Of a stretch of 64,000 nt of DNA, positions 18,848-27,381 are shown piece after piece. The notes beneath the pieces are model-generated. The model ran no database searches and was not told where the DNA came from. It was given only the letters and a program-made list of their open reading frames with translations. Each line of letters opens with the position of its first letter. Position 1 is the stretch's first letter. This stretch comes from JAOUEA01 sp963821925. Its GTDB lineage: Bacteria > Actinomycetota > UBA4738 > HRBIN12. Location of the stretch: contig CAWGFO010000009.1 of assembly GCA_963821925.1 (NCBI GenBank), positions 570,415-634,414 of the forward strand, read 5' to 3'. A program made the position numbers and the translations under genes.

Positions 18848-19412
18848 CACCCACGCCGGTGACGACGGTCGGATCCCCGAGGACCACCGGTGTGTTCGCG
18901 ACATGGTCGAACAGCCGCACTCCTGCGCCAAGCAGCACGGCAGCCAGATCGATGTGGATCTCGTCGAGCAGCCCGGCGTCCAGGCACTGCTGGATCGTTC
19001 GGGCGCCGTGCACCGCCACGGACTTCGGGCCGGCAGCCGATCTCGCTCGTGCAACGGCGCTTTCGATGCCGTCGGTGACGAACTGGACCGTCGAGCCGGG
19101 CCGTGGCCAGCCGTCGGGCACGTGGTGGGTGACGACGAAGGCGGGCACATCCCACGGATGCTGACCGCCCCAGCCGCCGGCGACCTCGAACGTGCGCCGA
19201 CCGGTGAGGAAGGCGCCGACCTCAGCCATCAAGCCCCTCAGGTGCTCGGCGCTCGGCGCCGAGACGTGGAACGTGAGGTCCGGTGTCGGGATCGGCATGG
19301 GGACCTCGACGTCGCCCGAGAAGTACCAGTCGAAGACTTCGGCGACCCCGTCACTCGCGTCGGCGACGTAGCCGTCGAGCGACATCGACATGACGGCGAC
19401 CACCTTGGTCAT
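18813..19412 (-). CDS. Dihydrofolate reductase family protein (RibD C-terminal-like)
   Basis: A 199-residue protein of the DHFR/RibD-C fold, common in actinobacteria as uncharacterised NADPH reductases. The N-terminal MSMSLDGYVA, the mid-protein GRRTFEVAGGW and the late DEIHIDLAAVLLGAGVRLF are characteristic. It is unlikely to be the essential FolA, since the canonical DHFR motifs differ. ATG 19412 has AAAGGAG seven bases upstream. Confidence 0.85.
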   Translation of the reverse strand: MTKVVAVMSMSLDGYVADASDGVAEVFDWYFSGDVEVPMPIPTPDLTFHVSAPSAEHLRGLMAEVGAFLTGRRTFEVAGGWGGQHPWDVPAFVVTHHVPDGWPRPGSTVQFVTDGIESAVARARSAAGPKSVAVHGARTIQQCLDAGLLDEIHIDLAAVLLGAGVRLFDHVANTPVVLGDPTVVTGVGVTHLRYPVRAP

Positions 19413-19510
19413 GGTGCAGCTCCTTTCGTGACGGGGGCGCGGCTCACTGTAGCGATGGATGCTCGCTCCGACGCTGGTGACGAGCCACCGACACCGGTCT
19501 CTGAGGGCGC

Positions 19511-20182
19511 TCAGGCCACCAGGCGCCCGTCGCTGATCTCGACCACGCGATCGGCGTAGGGCGTCATCCGTGTGTCGTGGGTCACCACCACGGCGGCGGT
19601 TCCACGGCCCTTGACCTCGCTGCGGATCAGCTCCATCACCTGCTCGCCGAGCGTGGAGTCGAGCGCGCTCGTCGGCTCGTCGAAGAGCACGAGCTCGGGC
19701 TCGTTCATCAGTGCCCGGCCGATGGCGACGCGCTGGCGCTCGCCGCCGGAGAGCTGCCCGGGGAGGTTGTCGACGCGGTGGCCGAGGCCGAGCTCGTCCA
19801 GCAGCGTCAGCGCCCTCCGGTCGGCCGCCTTCCCCTTGTTGCCCGCGAGGTCGGCCACGACGAGCAGGTTCTCCTTCGCGGTGAGGAACGGCACCAGGTT
19901 GGCGCCCTGGAACACGAACCCGACGAACTCCCGGCGGAAGCGCGTGAGCTGGCCCCGGTCGTAGCCGCTGATCTCGTGCGGCCCGACCCGGACGCTGCCG
20001 TCCGTCGGCGCGAGCAGTCCACCCGCGATCGAGAGCAGGGTCGTCTTGCCCGAGCCGGACGGACCGATGAGCGCGACCATCTCGTCGTCCTCGACCGCCA
20101 ATGAGGCGTGGTCGAGGGCGACGACCTCGGTGTCGCCGGATCCGTACGTCTTCCGGACGTCCTGCAGTTCGAGTGCGGGCAT
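19511..20182 (-). CDS. ABC transporter ATP-binding protein (MacB/LolD type)
   Basis: A 223-residue ATPase with Walker A GPSGSGKT (40-47), Q-loop Gln92, signature LSGGERQR (144-151) and Walker B LVLFDEP (Asp168). The short length and pairing with two FtsX-like permeases place it in the MacB/LolD branch of mechanotransmission exporters. The start ATG shares a base with the preceding permease stop (TGATG), so translation is coupled. It is the last gene of a three-gene operon on the minus strand. Confidence 0.93.
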   Translation of the reverse strand: MPALELQDVRKTYGSGDTEVVALDHASLAVEDDEMVALIGPSGSGKTTLLSIAGGLLAPTDGSVRVGPHEISGYDRGQLTRFRREFVGFVFQGANLVPFLTAKENLLVVADLAGNKGKAADRRALTLLDELGLGHRVDNLPGQLSGGERQRVAIGRALMNEPELVLFDEPTSALDSTLGEQVMELIRSEVKGRGTAAVVVTHDTRMTPYADRVVEISDGRLVA

Positions 20183-21282
20183 CAGCTTCCTCCTACGGCG
20201 GTGGCCGGGTCGATGCGGACGATCCGGCGGAACGAGATCGCGCTGCCGATCAGCGCGGTGACGATGAGCCCGAGCACCGTGAACACGGCGCGGCGGACCT
20301 CCAGGTCGAGCGGGATCGCGGCGGGGATCACGGCCCCGAGGCCGAGGGTAATCAGGCCGCCCACGACGAAGGCGCCGATCGCGATCAGCACCGCCTGCAG
20401 GCTCAGCCCGGCGGCCAGCGTGCGCGACGACGACCCGATCGCCTTGAGCATGCCGAACAGGGCCACGCGTTCGAGCGTGAGCAGCGCGAAGAACAGCGCC
20501 ACGACGAGCCCGGCGACCACGAACGTCACCCAGATGATCGCGGTGAAGACCGACTGCTGGTCCTTCACGCCCGGCAGGCCGAGGATCGCCTCCTGCTTCG
20601 TGAGGGCGGTGACCGCCGGCACCTGCGCGTCGATCGCACCGACGAGCGCGACCGGGTCGACCCCCTGTTCCGGCGTCACGAGCACGGCCTGCGACGCCCC
20701 CGGAGCCAGCGTGGCCGACGGCACGTTCTCGCGCACCACGCCGTTCCACGTCTCGGGATCCATCCAGACGGCTCCCTGCAGGTTGAAGGTGGTGCCCTCG
20801 ACGAATCCCGCGACCTTCACGGGCGTGCGCGCCGGACCGAAGCCGAGCGTCTGCCCGACCCGGACCCCGTCGTCCTCGAGGGAACGATCGACGTATGCCT
20901 GTCCCGTCGGCGGGGGTGCGGGCACCCGCTGGTTCGGCGCCTCGTAGCCGAACATCGCCGTGTCGACGGGCTCCTCGACGCCGGGGATGTGCGCGGGGAG
21001 CTGCACGACGCTCAGACCGCTCACCGACTCGACCCCGTCCACCGCGGCGACCTCGCTCCGGAGCGACCCATCCACCCGTGACCGGAAGAACGAGTCGTTC
21101 GCGTCCGCGCTGTAGACGAACACGTCGGCGGACTGCGCTTCGAGCGCCCGCGTCGATCCGAGGTAGAGCCCGTCGAGGAGCCCACCGAGCAGGAGGATCA
21201 GCACGACGATCAGGGTGAGCGCGCCGCCCGCCGTCAGGAACCGGCCGGGCTTGCGGGTGAGCTCCTTCCACGCGGTCTTCAT
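20182..21282 (-). CDS. ABC transporter permease, FtsX/MacB family
   Basis: A 366-residue permease with an N-terminal membrane segment (about 15-38), an extracytoplasmic domain of about 200 residues, and three C-terminal membrane segments from about 240 (VFTAIIWVTFVVAGLVVALFF is the first). This is the MacB/FtsX topology with a periplasmic or exofacial domain. It overlaps its upstream partner permease by four bases (ATGA) and the ATPase by one base. The substrate cannot be read from sequence. Confidence 0.9.
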   Translation of the reverse strand: MKTAWKELTRKPGRFLTAGGALTLIVVLILLLGGLLDGLYLGSTRALEAQSADVFVYSADANDSFFRSRVDGSLRSEVAAVDGVESVSGLSVVQLPAHIPGVEEPVDTAMFGYEAPNQRVPAPPPTGQAYVDRSLEDDGVRVGQTLGFGPARTPVKVAGFVEGTTFNLQGAVWMDPETWNGVVRENVPSATLAPGASQAVLVTPEQGVDPVALVGAIDAQVPAVTALTKQEAILGLPGVKDQQSVFTAIIWVTFVVAGLVVALFFALLTLERVALFGMLKAIGSSSRTLAAGLSLQAVLIAIGAFVVGGLITLGLGAVIPAAIPLDLEVRRAVFTVLGLIVTALIGSAISFRRIVRIDPATAVGGS

Positions 21283-22409
21283 GCGAGCCCTCCGCCGGCC
21301 TGGCGCTGGGTGGCCGCGAACGGATCGAGCTTGGCGACCCGCCGCATCGAGGCCAGCGACGCGAGCAGCGCGAGCGCCAGGATCGACGCACCGGTGGTGA
21401 GGATCAGACGGGGATCGGCCGACACCTCGAGTCCGCCGCTCCCACCCCGGGTGGCGAGCACGAGCAGCAGCGCTGCCAGGGCGATGCCGGCCACGGTCAC
21501 GATCGTCACCTGCAGGGCGATGTTCGCGAGCAGATAGCGGTTGCTGGCGCCGACGGCCCGCAGCAGGGTGAGCGACTGCGTCTTCTGCACGGTGAGGATC
21601 AGGAAGAACACCCACGTCACCAGCACTACGACGATGAACGCGAGGAGCAAGATCACGGCGAACGACTGGCTGATCGACTCGACGCCCGGCAGGTTGTCGA
21701 CCGCGGTCTGCCGGTCGACGGCCTCGACGCCGTCCACGGCGTCGTTGATCGCCGACGCGGCCGCGTCCGGGGTGACGTTCGCCTCGGGATGCACGGCCAC
21801 GAGGGGCGGCAGGACGGCGGGCGCATCCGGATTCACCGCCTTCGACAGGCGCTCCCACGTCGCGTACGTCGTGTACAGCGTCGGCTGCACGTTGAACTGC
21901 GCATCGCTCGCCAGGCCGACGATGCGGACGGGCTGGTCGCCCGGCACGACCCGGACCGTGTCGCCGATGCCGTACCCCTTCGAGGCGTCGACGTCGCTCG
22001 CCACGGCCTCACCGTCGGCCTCGGGAAGACGCCCCTCGACGAGGGTGGTGGGCGCGCCCGGCCCTTCGAGCACGTACCCGAAGATCGTGGTGTCGGTCAG
22101 CGTGCCGTCGCCGACGTCGACCGAGAAGGTCGACTCGCCGAGCGGCTCGGCCTGGGCCACGCCCGGGACCTCGCGCACCGCGGCGAGTTGCTCCGGCGTG
22201 ATCACGCTGCCCTCGACGCTCCCGCGCGCGTCGGCGTTGAAGACCAGGACCTCGGCCGACTGCTTCCCGAGCCCATCGGTGAAGGACCCGAGGAGTGCGC
22301 CGGCGAGCGTCTGCTGGAACAGGATCAGGAACACGAGCAGGGCGACGGCACCGATCAGCAGGCCGAAGCGGAGCTTCGCCCGCCTGATCTCCGCCAGCGC
22401 CAGTCGCAT
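21279..22409 (-). CDS. ABC transporter permease, FtsX/MacB family (paralogue of neighbour)
   Basis: A 376-residue paralogue of the next permease with the same layout: a membrane segment at about 15-35, a large external domain and three C-terminal membrane spans. Shared phrases such as QSAEVLVFNADA here and QSADVFVYSADA in the neighbour show they arose by duplication, and they probably form a heterodimer. ATG 22409 has GGGAGG six bases upstream. A minus-strand TAGGTT box at 22492-22497 is a candidate promoter, giving a leader of about 75 bases. The operon is divergent from the CarH-type regulator gene. Confidence 0.9.
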   Translation of the reverse strand: MRLALAEIRRAKLRFGLLIGAVALLVFLILFQQTLAGALLGSFTDGLGKQSAEVLVFNADARGSVEGSVITPEQLAAVREVPGVAQAEPLGESTFSVDVGDGTLTDTTIFGYVLEGPGAPTTLVEGRLPEADGEAVASDVDASKGYGIGDTVRVVPGDQPVRIVGLASDAQFNVQPTLYTTYATWERLSKAVNPDAPAVLPPLVAVHPEANVTPDAAASAINDAVDGVEAVDRQTAVDNLPGVESISQSFAVILLLAFIVVVLVTWVFFLILTVQKTQSLTLLRAVGASNRYLLANIALQVTIVTVAGIALAALLLVLATRGGSGGLEVSADPRLILTTGASILALALLASLASMRRVAKLDPFAATQRQAGGGLA

Positions 22410-22508
22410 CCTCAGCCTCCCGATCCCAGGTCGCGTCCGTCGCGAACCTCACCCCGAGTATCCGATCCACGTCCGTCCTGCCTGCCCGTCGAACCTATGC
22501 ATGACCCG

Positions 22509-22530
22509 CGGAACCGTTGCCGGGGTTCCG
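22509..22530. promoter_or_regulatory. Inverted repeat between the ABC operon and the CarH-type gene
   Basis: Arms CGGAACC and GGTTCCG around an eight-base spacer, 21 bases before ATG 22552. It lies in the 142-bp divergent interval and is a candidate operator for the MerR-type regulator. Confidence 0.4.
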
Positions 22531-22551
22531 TGAGCATGGTGCTATGGGCTC

Positions 22552-23439
22552 ATGCAGCGACCGATCGATCCGACACCCCAGACCCAGCTGCCGATCGCGG
22601 CGGTCTCCTCGCTGCTCGGCATCCCCGTGCCGACGATCCGGTCGTGGGAGCGACGCTACGGGTTCCCGGAGCCCGCCCGCACCCAGGGCAAGCACCGACG
22701 CTACTCGGTCGACGAGATCGACCAGCTCCGCAAGCTCCGGGACGAGATCACGCGGGGCCACAGCGCACGGGAGGCGGTCGACATCGTGCAGGCCGAGGCC
22801 CGGGGCGGGCGGGCGCACACCGAGCTGTTCGATCGGTTCCTCAGCTCCGCGATGCAGCTCGACCCCGCCGGGCTGCGCGAAGCCCTGACCGAAGGAGCGG
22901 ACACGATCGGCGTCGAGGCGACGATCCGCGATGTCGCCCTCCCCGCGATGCGCGAGATGGGGAGCCGCTGGAAGGCCGGCGTCTGCGACACCGACCACGA
23001 GCACCTTGCGACCGAGGCCGTCCGGGTCTGGCTGGCCCGGCAGTCCGTGATGGCTCCGCCCCCCTTCCAGCCGTTCCCCCTCGTGCTCGCCTGCGGGCCG
23101 AAGGACCTGCACACGATCGGGCTCGAGGCGTTCGGGGTCGTTCTGGCCCGGCGCGGGTGGTCGATCCGGACGATGGGCCCGCTGACGCCGGTCGACTCGC
23201 TCGTGGCCGCCGTGCGGGCCGCCGAGGCGCGCGCCGCGATCGTCACGAGCCAGCGGAGCGTCACCCGCCGGGCGGCCGTCGAGGCGATCGAGGCCGTCGA
23301 GTCCCTGCCCGGCGTCAAGGCGTTCTACGCGGGCGCGGCGTTCGGCCCGGGCGCGGCCCGCAAGGATGTGCCCGGCACGTACCTCGGCGACGACGTGGTG
23401 GCGGCCGCGGACATCCTCGAGCGCGACCTCGTCGGCTAG
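22552..23439 (+). CDS. MerR family regulator with cobalamin-binding domain (CarH/LitR type)
   Basis: A 295-residue transcription factor. Residues 12-70 are a MerR winged helix (TIRSWERRYGFPEPART). A four-helix B12-cap region follows with Trp140, then Glu150-His151, the same W-x9-EH spacing as Thermus CarH. Next is a Rossmann B12 domain with DLHTIG, in which His187 would be the lower axial ligand. These are the residues used by CarH to bind adenosylcobalamin and act as a light-sensitive tetrameric repressor. No carotenoid genes are in the window. Instead the gene sits five bases from the end of the MttB operon (convergent) and divergent from an ABC exporter. Regulation by light or cobalamin status is inference. 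Confidence 0.88.
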   Translation: MQRPIDPTPQTQLPIAAVSSLLGIPVPTIRSWERRYGFPEPARTQGKHRRYSVDEIDQLRKLRDEITRGHSAREAVDIVQAEARGGRAHTELFDRFLSSAMQLDPAGLREALTEGADTIGVEATIRDVALPAMREMGSRWKAGVCDTDHEHLATEAVRVWLARQSVMAPPPFQPFPLVLACGPKDLHTIGLEAFGVVLARRGWSIRTMGPLTPVDSLVAAVRAAEARAAIVTSQRSVTRRAAVEAIEAVESLPGVKAFYAGAAFGPGAARKDVPGTYLGDDVVAAADILERDLVG

Positions 23440-23443
23440 GCCC

Positions 23444-24898
23444 TCAGTCCTCGGCGAACAGATCCGGGGCGTCGCGACGGCTCGCGATGTACGCCAGGAG
23501 CTCCTCGTCGATCGCCGACTCGAGCCCCGGGTCCTCGTACGAATCGAGGATCCGCTTCCACGACCGGTTCGCGGCGACCTCGGTGGTCTCGGCACCGCTC
23601 ATCTCCCAGGTCGCGAAGTCCGGCGTCTGGAACAGCGGGCTCATGTAGAGCCACTCCTTGAAGTGCGTCCGCGTGTGCGGCGACGACAGGAAGAGCCCGC
23701 CCGGGCCGACCGCCTTCAGCGCGTCGAACGCGAGCTCCTCCTCCGTGAACCCGATCCCGGCCATCTGCCCTTGGAACTGCTCGAGCAGCTCGACGTCGAG
23801 CGCGAACTTCTCGAAGCTGGCGCAGAGCCCTCCCTCGAGCCAGCCGGCCGCGTGCAGCACGACGTCGGTCCCGGCCAGCATCGTGGCCCAGAGCATCATC
23901 TGCGTCTCGGCCGCGGCCTGCGCGTCGACGGCCGGCGACGAGGCGAGTCCGCCGCCTCCCCGGTACGGGAGGCCGTAGCGCCGCGCCATCTGGGAGCCCG
24001 CGAGCACCCCGAACACGGACTCCGGCGTGCCGAACGCGGGCGAGCCCGTGCGCATGTCCGTGACCGTGAAGAACGATCCGTACAGGCACGGCGCGCCTGC
24101 ACGCACGACCTGCGCGAGCGCGACGCCTGACAGGGCCTCGGCCACCTGCTGCGTGAGGCCACCGCTGACGCTCACCGCGCTCGTCGCCCCCGCCAGCAGG
24201 AACGGCGTGACCACGATCGGCTGCTTCGCCTCGGCCCACGCCATCAGCGCGTCCGTCATGCGGAAGTCCCAGATCAGCGGCGAGTTCGGGTTCACGATGC
24301 CGAGGAGCGCCGGCTCGGCTTCGATCGCCTCGCGGCCGCCGTGCACGATCTCGGCCATCCGGATCCCGTCCCGGGCCCGCGGGCCGCTCGTCCCGTAGGT
24401 CGTGTACGGCTTGTCCGACCACCGGATCGTCGAGTACTCCTGATCCATGTGGCGGCTCTCCATCTGGAGGTCCGTCGCCTCGCACGCGCCGGTCTGCACG
24501 CAGTTCAGGACGTCGGTGGCCTGCGTGAGCTTCACGAGGGTGTCGTGGTCCTGGATCCGTCCGCTGCGGCGTCCTTCGTCGAGGTCGCTCGCGAACGGCG
24601 GTCCGCCCACGTTCATCCAGAGCGGCGTGCCGCCCTCCCCCACCGTGACCGATCGCTCGGGGTTCCGGGCGCGCATCCGGAACGACCGCGGTACCTTCGC
24701 GACCTGCTCCATCACGAAACCGCGGTCCCAGAACACGCGGTCGCCGTCGACCTTGAGGCCTGCTTCGCTCAGCAGCTTGCGGGCCTCGTCGTGCAGGACG
24801 TCGGTGCCGATCTCCTCGAGGATCCGCATCGCCTGCTCGTGGACGATCTCCTCCTGTTCGTCCGTCAGGATGCGCAGCGCGTTCTCACGTTCGAACAT
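23444..24898 (-). CDS. Trimethylamine methyltransferase (MttB) superfamily protein, non-pyrrolysine type
   Basis: Methylamine:corrinoid methyltransferase homologue, 484 residues, close to the family length. The frame is uninterrupted with no internal amber codon, so it belongs to the pyrrolysine-free branch. Characterised members of that branch demethylate glycine betaine, proline betaine, carnitine or related quaternary amines. Family blocks include the N-terminal ALRILTDEQEEIVHEQAMRIL, the central NPNSPLIWD and the glycine-rich YRGGGG. It is the last gene of the operon after the DUF1638 gene, which it overlaps by 14 bp. The methyl group would go to the corrinoid protein at 28.3-28.9 kb. The substrate cannot be decided from sequence. 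Confidence 0.9.
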   Translation of the reverse strand: MFERENALRILTDEQEEIVHEQAMRILEEIGTDVLHDEARKLLSEAGLKVDGDRVFWDRGFVMEQVAKVPRSFRMRARNPERSVTVGEGGTPLWMNVGGPPFASDLDEGRRSGRIQDHDTLVKLTQATDVLNCVQTGACEATDLQMESRHMDQEYSTIRWSDKPYTTYGTSGPRARDGIRMAEIVHGGREAIEAEPALLGIVNPNSPLIWDFRMTDALMAWAEAKQPIVVTPFLLAGATSAVSVSGGLTQQVAEALSGVALAQVVRAGAPCLYGSFFTVTDMRTGSPAFGTPESVFGVLAGSQMARRYGLPYRGGGGLASSPAVDAQAAAETQMMLWATMLAGTDVVLHAAGWLEGGLCASFEKFALDVELLEQFQGQMAGIGFTEEELAFDALKAVGPGGLFLSSPHTRTHFKEWLYMSPLFQTPDFATWEMSGAETTEVAANRSWKRILDSYEDPGLESAIDEELLAYIASRRDAPDLFAED

Positions 24899-25496
24899 CG
24901 TCGGTCTCCTCCATCAGGGGGGTCAGCAGGTCGTCGAGCGGCTCGATCCCCAGGTCGTGGATCTCGAGCGGCAGCTCCATGTACTCGGCGATCTCACGGG
25001 CCTTCGCCTCGCGGTCGGGGTCGGGGTGCTGACGCACGAACAGGACGCGGCTGAGGTTCCCGAAGTAGGTCTCGCGCAGCCACGGGAACCGGTCGAGCCC
25101 GAGACCCTTGATCACCGCCCGATCCCAGTTCGTCACGAGCCAGTCCGTGAGGAAGTAGATCCCGATGTCGTCTTCCATCCGCCGGTACAGCTCGCCCGCG
25201 TACCACTGGAAGCAGTGGAAACCGGCCGGGCGCACGGCCGGGTACCGCTCGAGCACGGCATCGAGCCGGCCGCCCGTGCCGCAGTCGCCGTACACGACGA
25301 TCACGCGCTCGTACTTCGGGAGCAGGACCTTCAGCTTCTCCTCGACCGCCGGTGCGATGTCGAGCGGGGTCATGTGCAGGTCCGACGAGATGCCGTGGAC
25401 GTCGGCCTCCCAGCCGTGCCGCTCGATCAGCGCGGCGGTGTCCTGGGCCACGGCGCCGCAGGCCAGGAACGCGACCTTCGCGCCGGTGGCGGTCAC
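24885..25496 (-). CDS. DUF1638 domain-containing protein
   Basis: A 203-residue protein of the DUF1638 family, which often travels with MttB-type methyltransferases and has no settled biochemical role. Conserved-looking parts are AFLACGAVAQD near the N-terminus, a central VVYGDCGTGGRLD with a Cys, and HCFQWYAGELY. It starts at GTG 25496, four bases after the RACo-like stop, and overlaps mttB by 14 bp. Tight coupling on both sides argues that it serves the methyltransferase system, for example in corrinoid handling or enzyme maturation; this is inference. Confidence 0.85.
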   Translation of the reverse strand: MTATGAKVAFLACGAVAQDTAALIERHGWEADVHGISSDLHMTPLDIAPAVEEKLKVLLPKYERVIVVYGDCGTGGRLDAVLERYPAVRPAGFHCFQWYAGELYRRMEDDIGIYFLTDWLVTNWDRAVIKGLGLDRFPWLRETYFGNLSRVLFVRQHPDPDREAKAREIAEYMELPLEIHDLGIEPLDDLLTPLMEETDDVRT

Positions 25497-25500
25497 GTGG

Positions 25501-27381
25501 TCACGCCCCGCCGTTCCCCGCGACCCGGGCGGCGTGTGCGGCCTCCGCGTCGGTGAGCTCCTCGGGCGTCGGGAACCCGAGGTTGCCGATGAAGCGGTCG
25601 TTGAAGTCCTCCTCGCCCGAGAGCTCGATGTACTCGACGATGCCCGGGATCTCGAACGCCACCTCGCGCTCGCGGAACGACATCAGCGCCATCTTCGCGC
25701 CCTCGCTCGCCGTGTTGCCGACCGCCTTGATCTTCTCGACCGGCACCGGCGGCACGAGCCCGATCACGCGGGCGCTCTGCGGGTTGATGTACGAGCCGAA
25801 CGACCCGGCGAGCATCACCTCGTCGAGGTCTGCGGAGGTCAGGTTCAGCGCGCGCATCGCGGTCTCGATGCCGGTCGAGATCGCGCCCTTCGCGAACTGC
25901 AGCGCGCGCACGTCGGTCTGCGTGAGCACGACGTCGCCGGTCAGCACGAAGGCCTTCACCTCGTCACGGACGATCAGCTGGCCGGCGAGCGGATGGCCCG
26001 CGGCCTCGGCGTCCTCGCGCGACGTCATCTTGCCGCCGTCGTCCAGGAGCCCCACGAGCCGCAGCTGCGCCACGATATCGATCAGGCCCGAGCCGCAGAT
26101 CCCGCGCGGCTCGACCTCGTCGCCGCCGATCACCTGGAGCTTGACCTCGCCGTCCGTGAGGATCACACCCTCGATCGCGCCGTCGGTGGCGCGCATCCCG
26201 CAGAGGATCTCGCCGCCCTCGAACGCCGGCCCGGCGGGCGCGGCGGTCGCGACGGAACGCTCTGCCGAGCCGCACGCGATCTCGCCGTTCGTGCCCACGT
26301 CGACGAGCAGGCGCATCTCGGGGTCGCGCACGAGCCCCGTCGCGACGATGTCGGCCACGATGTCGGCGCCGACGTACGCGCCGATCGACGGGAAGAGCGC
26401 CACCCATCCCAGCGGGTGGATGTCGAACCCGATCTGGTCGGCGCGCAGGTCCTGCGCCTCGGTGAAGGTCGCCACGTAGGGCGCGAGCGCGATCGACTCA
26501 GGGTTCACGCCGCACAGGAGGTGCAGCATCGTGGCGTTCCCGGCGACGACCGCCTCGTAGATCTCCTCGGTCTCGACGCCGGCCTCGTGCTTCACGCGGC
26601 CGAGCAGCTCGTTCACGGTCGAGATCGCGGCAACCTGCAGCTTCGCGATGTCCTCGTCGTCCTGCATCGCTCGCGCCATGCGGGCGATCACGTCGGCGCC
26701 GAACGGCGTCTGATGGTTGATCGTCGAGGCCACCGCGACCGCCGCGCCGTTCCGCAGGTCGACGAGCGTGCAGACGCAGGTCGTGGTCCCGATGTCGAAC
26801 GACGCGCCGAACATCCGGTCGGTGGTGTCGCCCGGCTCGAGGTCGATCAGGTACTCGCCCACGAGCGTCGCCGTGACGTTCGTCGTCGTCCGCATCGCGC
26901 GCGCGACCCGCGGGAGCACCTCCCAGTCGTGGTTGCGCGTGTAGCCCTCCTCCTCGATCGCGTCGAGCACACGCGCGAGGTGCGAGCGATGGTCCTCGAG
27001 CGACGGCGCCGGCAGCTCGAAGTGGCGCTTCACGACGTTGGGCTCCAGCAGCACGAACCGCCCGACGCCCATCGTCGCCGCCTTCGGCATCTTCATCAGG
27101 CGTGGGACCTCGACCGTCATCGGGCCGTTGATCGGGCACTGGCACGAGAGGCGCCATCCGTCGTCGAGCTTGTCGGACAGGTGGCGATAGTCGGCGAGCG
27201 ACAGCTCGGCCTCGCCCTCGAGCACCTTCACCCCGCACTTGCCGCAGGTGCCGCGTCCGCCGCACGTGGACTCGATCGGCAGCCCGGCCCAGTGGGCGGC
27301 GTTGAACAGGGTCGTCCCCTCGGGGACGCGCACCTTCTTCTCGCTGGGGAGGTAGGTGACCTCGACCTTGCCGCCCGCCAT
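25501..27381 (-). CDS. Corrinoid reductive activase, RACo-like (2Fe-2S ferredoxin + ASKHA ATPase domain)
   Basis: A 626-residue protein that would use ATP and electrons to return inactive Co(II) corrinoid to Co(I). The N-terminal 2Fe-2S domain has ligands Cys40, Cys46, Cys49 and Cys80 (C-x5-C-x2-C spacing in STCGGRGTCGKC). A middle linker follows, then the ASKHA ATPase domain from about residue 200 with FDIGTTTCVCTLVD and LLVDVGTNGEI phosphate loops. The start ATG 27381 shares one base with the stop of the upstream methyltransferase gene. Its presence is expected when a corrinoid methyltransferase system must survive oxidation of the cobalt. Confidence 0.93.
   Translation of the reverse strand: MAGGKVEVTYLPSEKKVRVPEGTTLFNAAHWAGLPIESTCGGRGTCGKCGVKVLEGEAELSLADYRHLSDKLDDGWRLSCQCPINGPMTVEVPRLMKMPKAATMGVGRFVLLEPNVVKRHFELPAPSLEDHRSHLARVLDAIEEEGYTRNHDWEVLPRVARAMRTTTNVTATLVGEYLIDLEPGDTTDRMFGASFDIGTTTCVCTLVDLRNGAAVAVASTINHQTPFGADVIARMARAMQDDEDIAKLQVAAISTVNELLGRVKHEAGVETEEIYEAVVAGNATMLHLLCGVNPESIALAPYVATFTEAQDLRADQIGFDIHPLGWVALFPSIGAYVGADIVADIVATGLVRDPEMRLLVDVGTNGEIACGSAERSVATAAPAGPAFEGGEILCGMRATDGAIEGVILTDGEVKLQVIGGDEVEPRGICGSGLIDIVAQLRLVGLLDDGGKMTSREDAEAAGHPLAGQLIVRDEVKAFVLTGDVVLTQTDVRALQFAKGAISTGIETAMRALNLTSADLDEVMLAGSFGSYINPQSARVIGLVPPVPVEKIKAVGNTASEGAKMALMSFREREVAFEIPGIVEYIELSGEEDFNDRFIGNLGFPTPEELTDAEAAHAARVAGNGGA

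Noticed and set aside
23444..24898. Pyrrolysine-containing MttB
   Set aside because: The reading frame has no in-frame TAG, and there is no tRNA-Pyl or pyl gene in the window.
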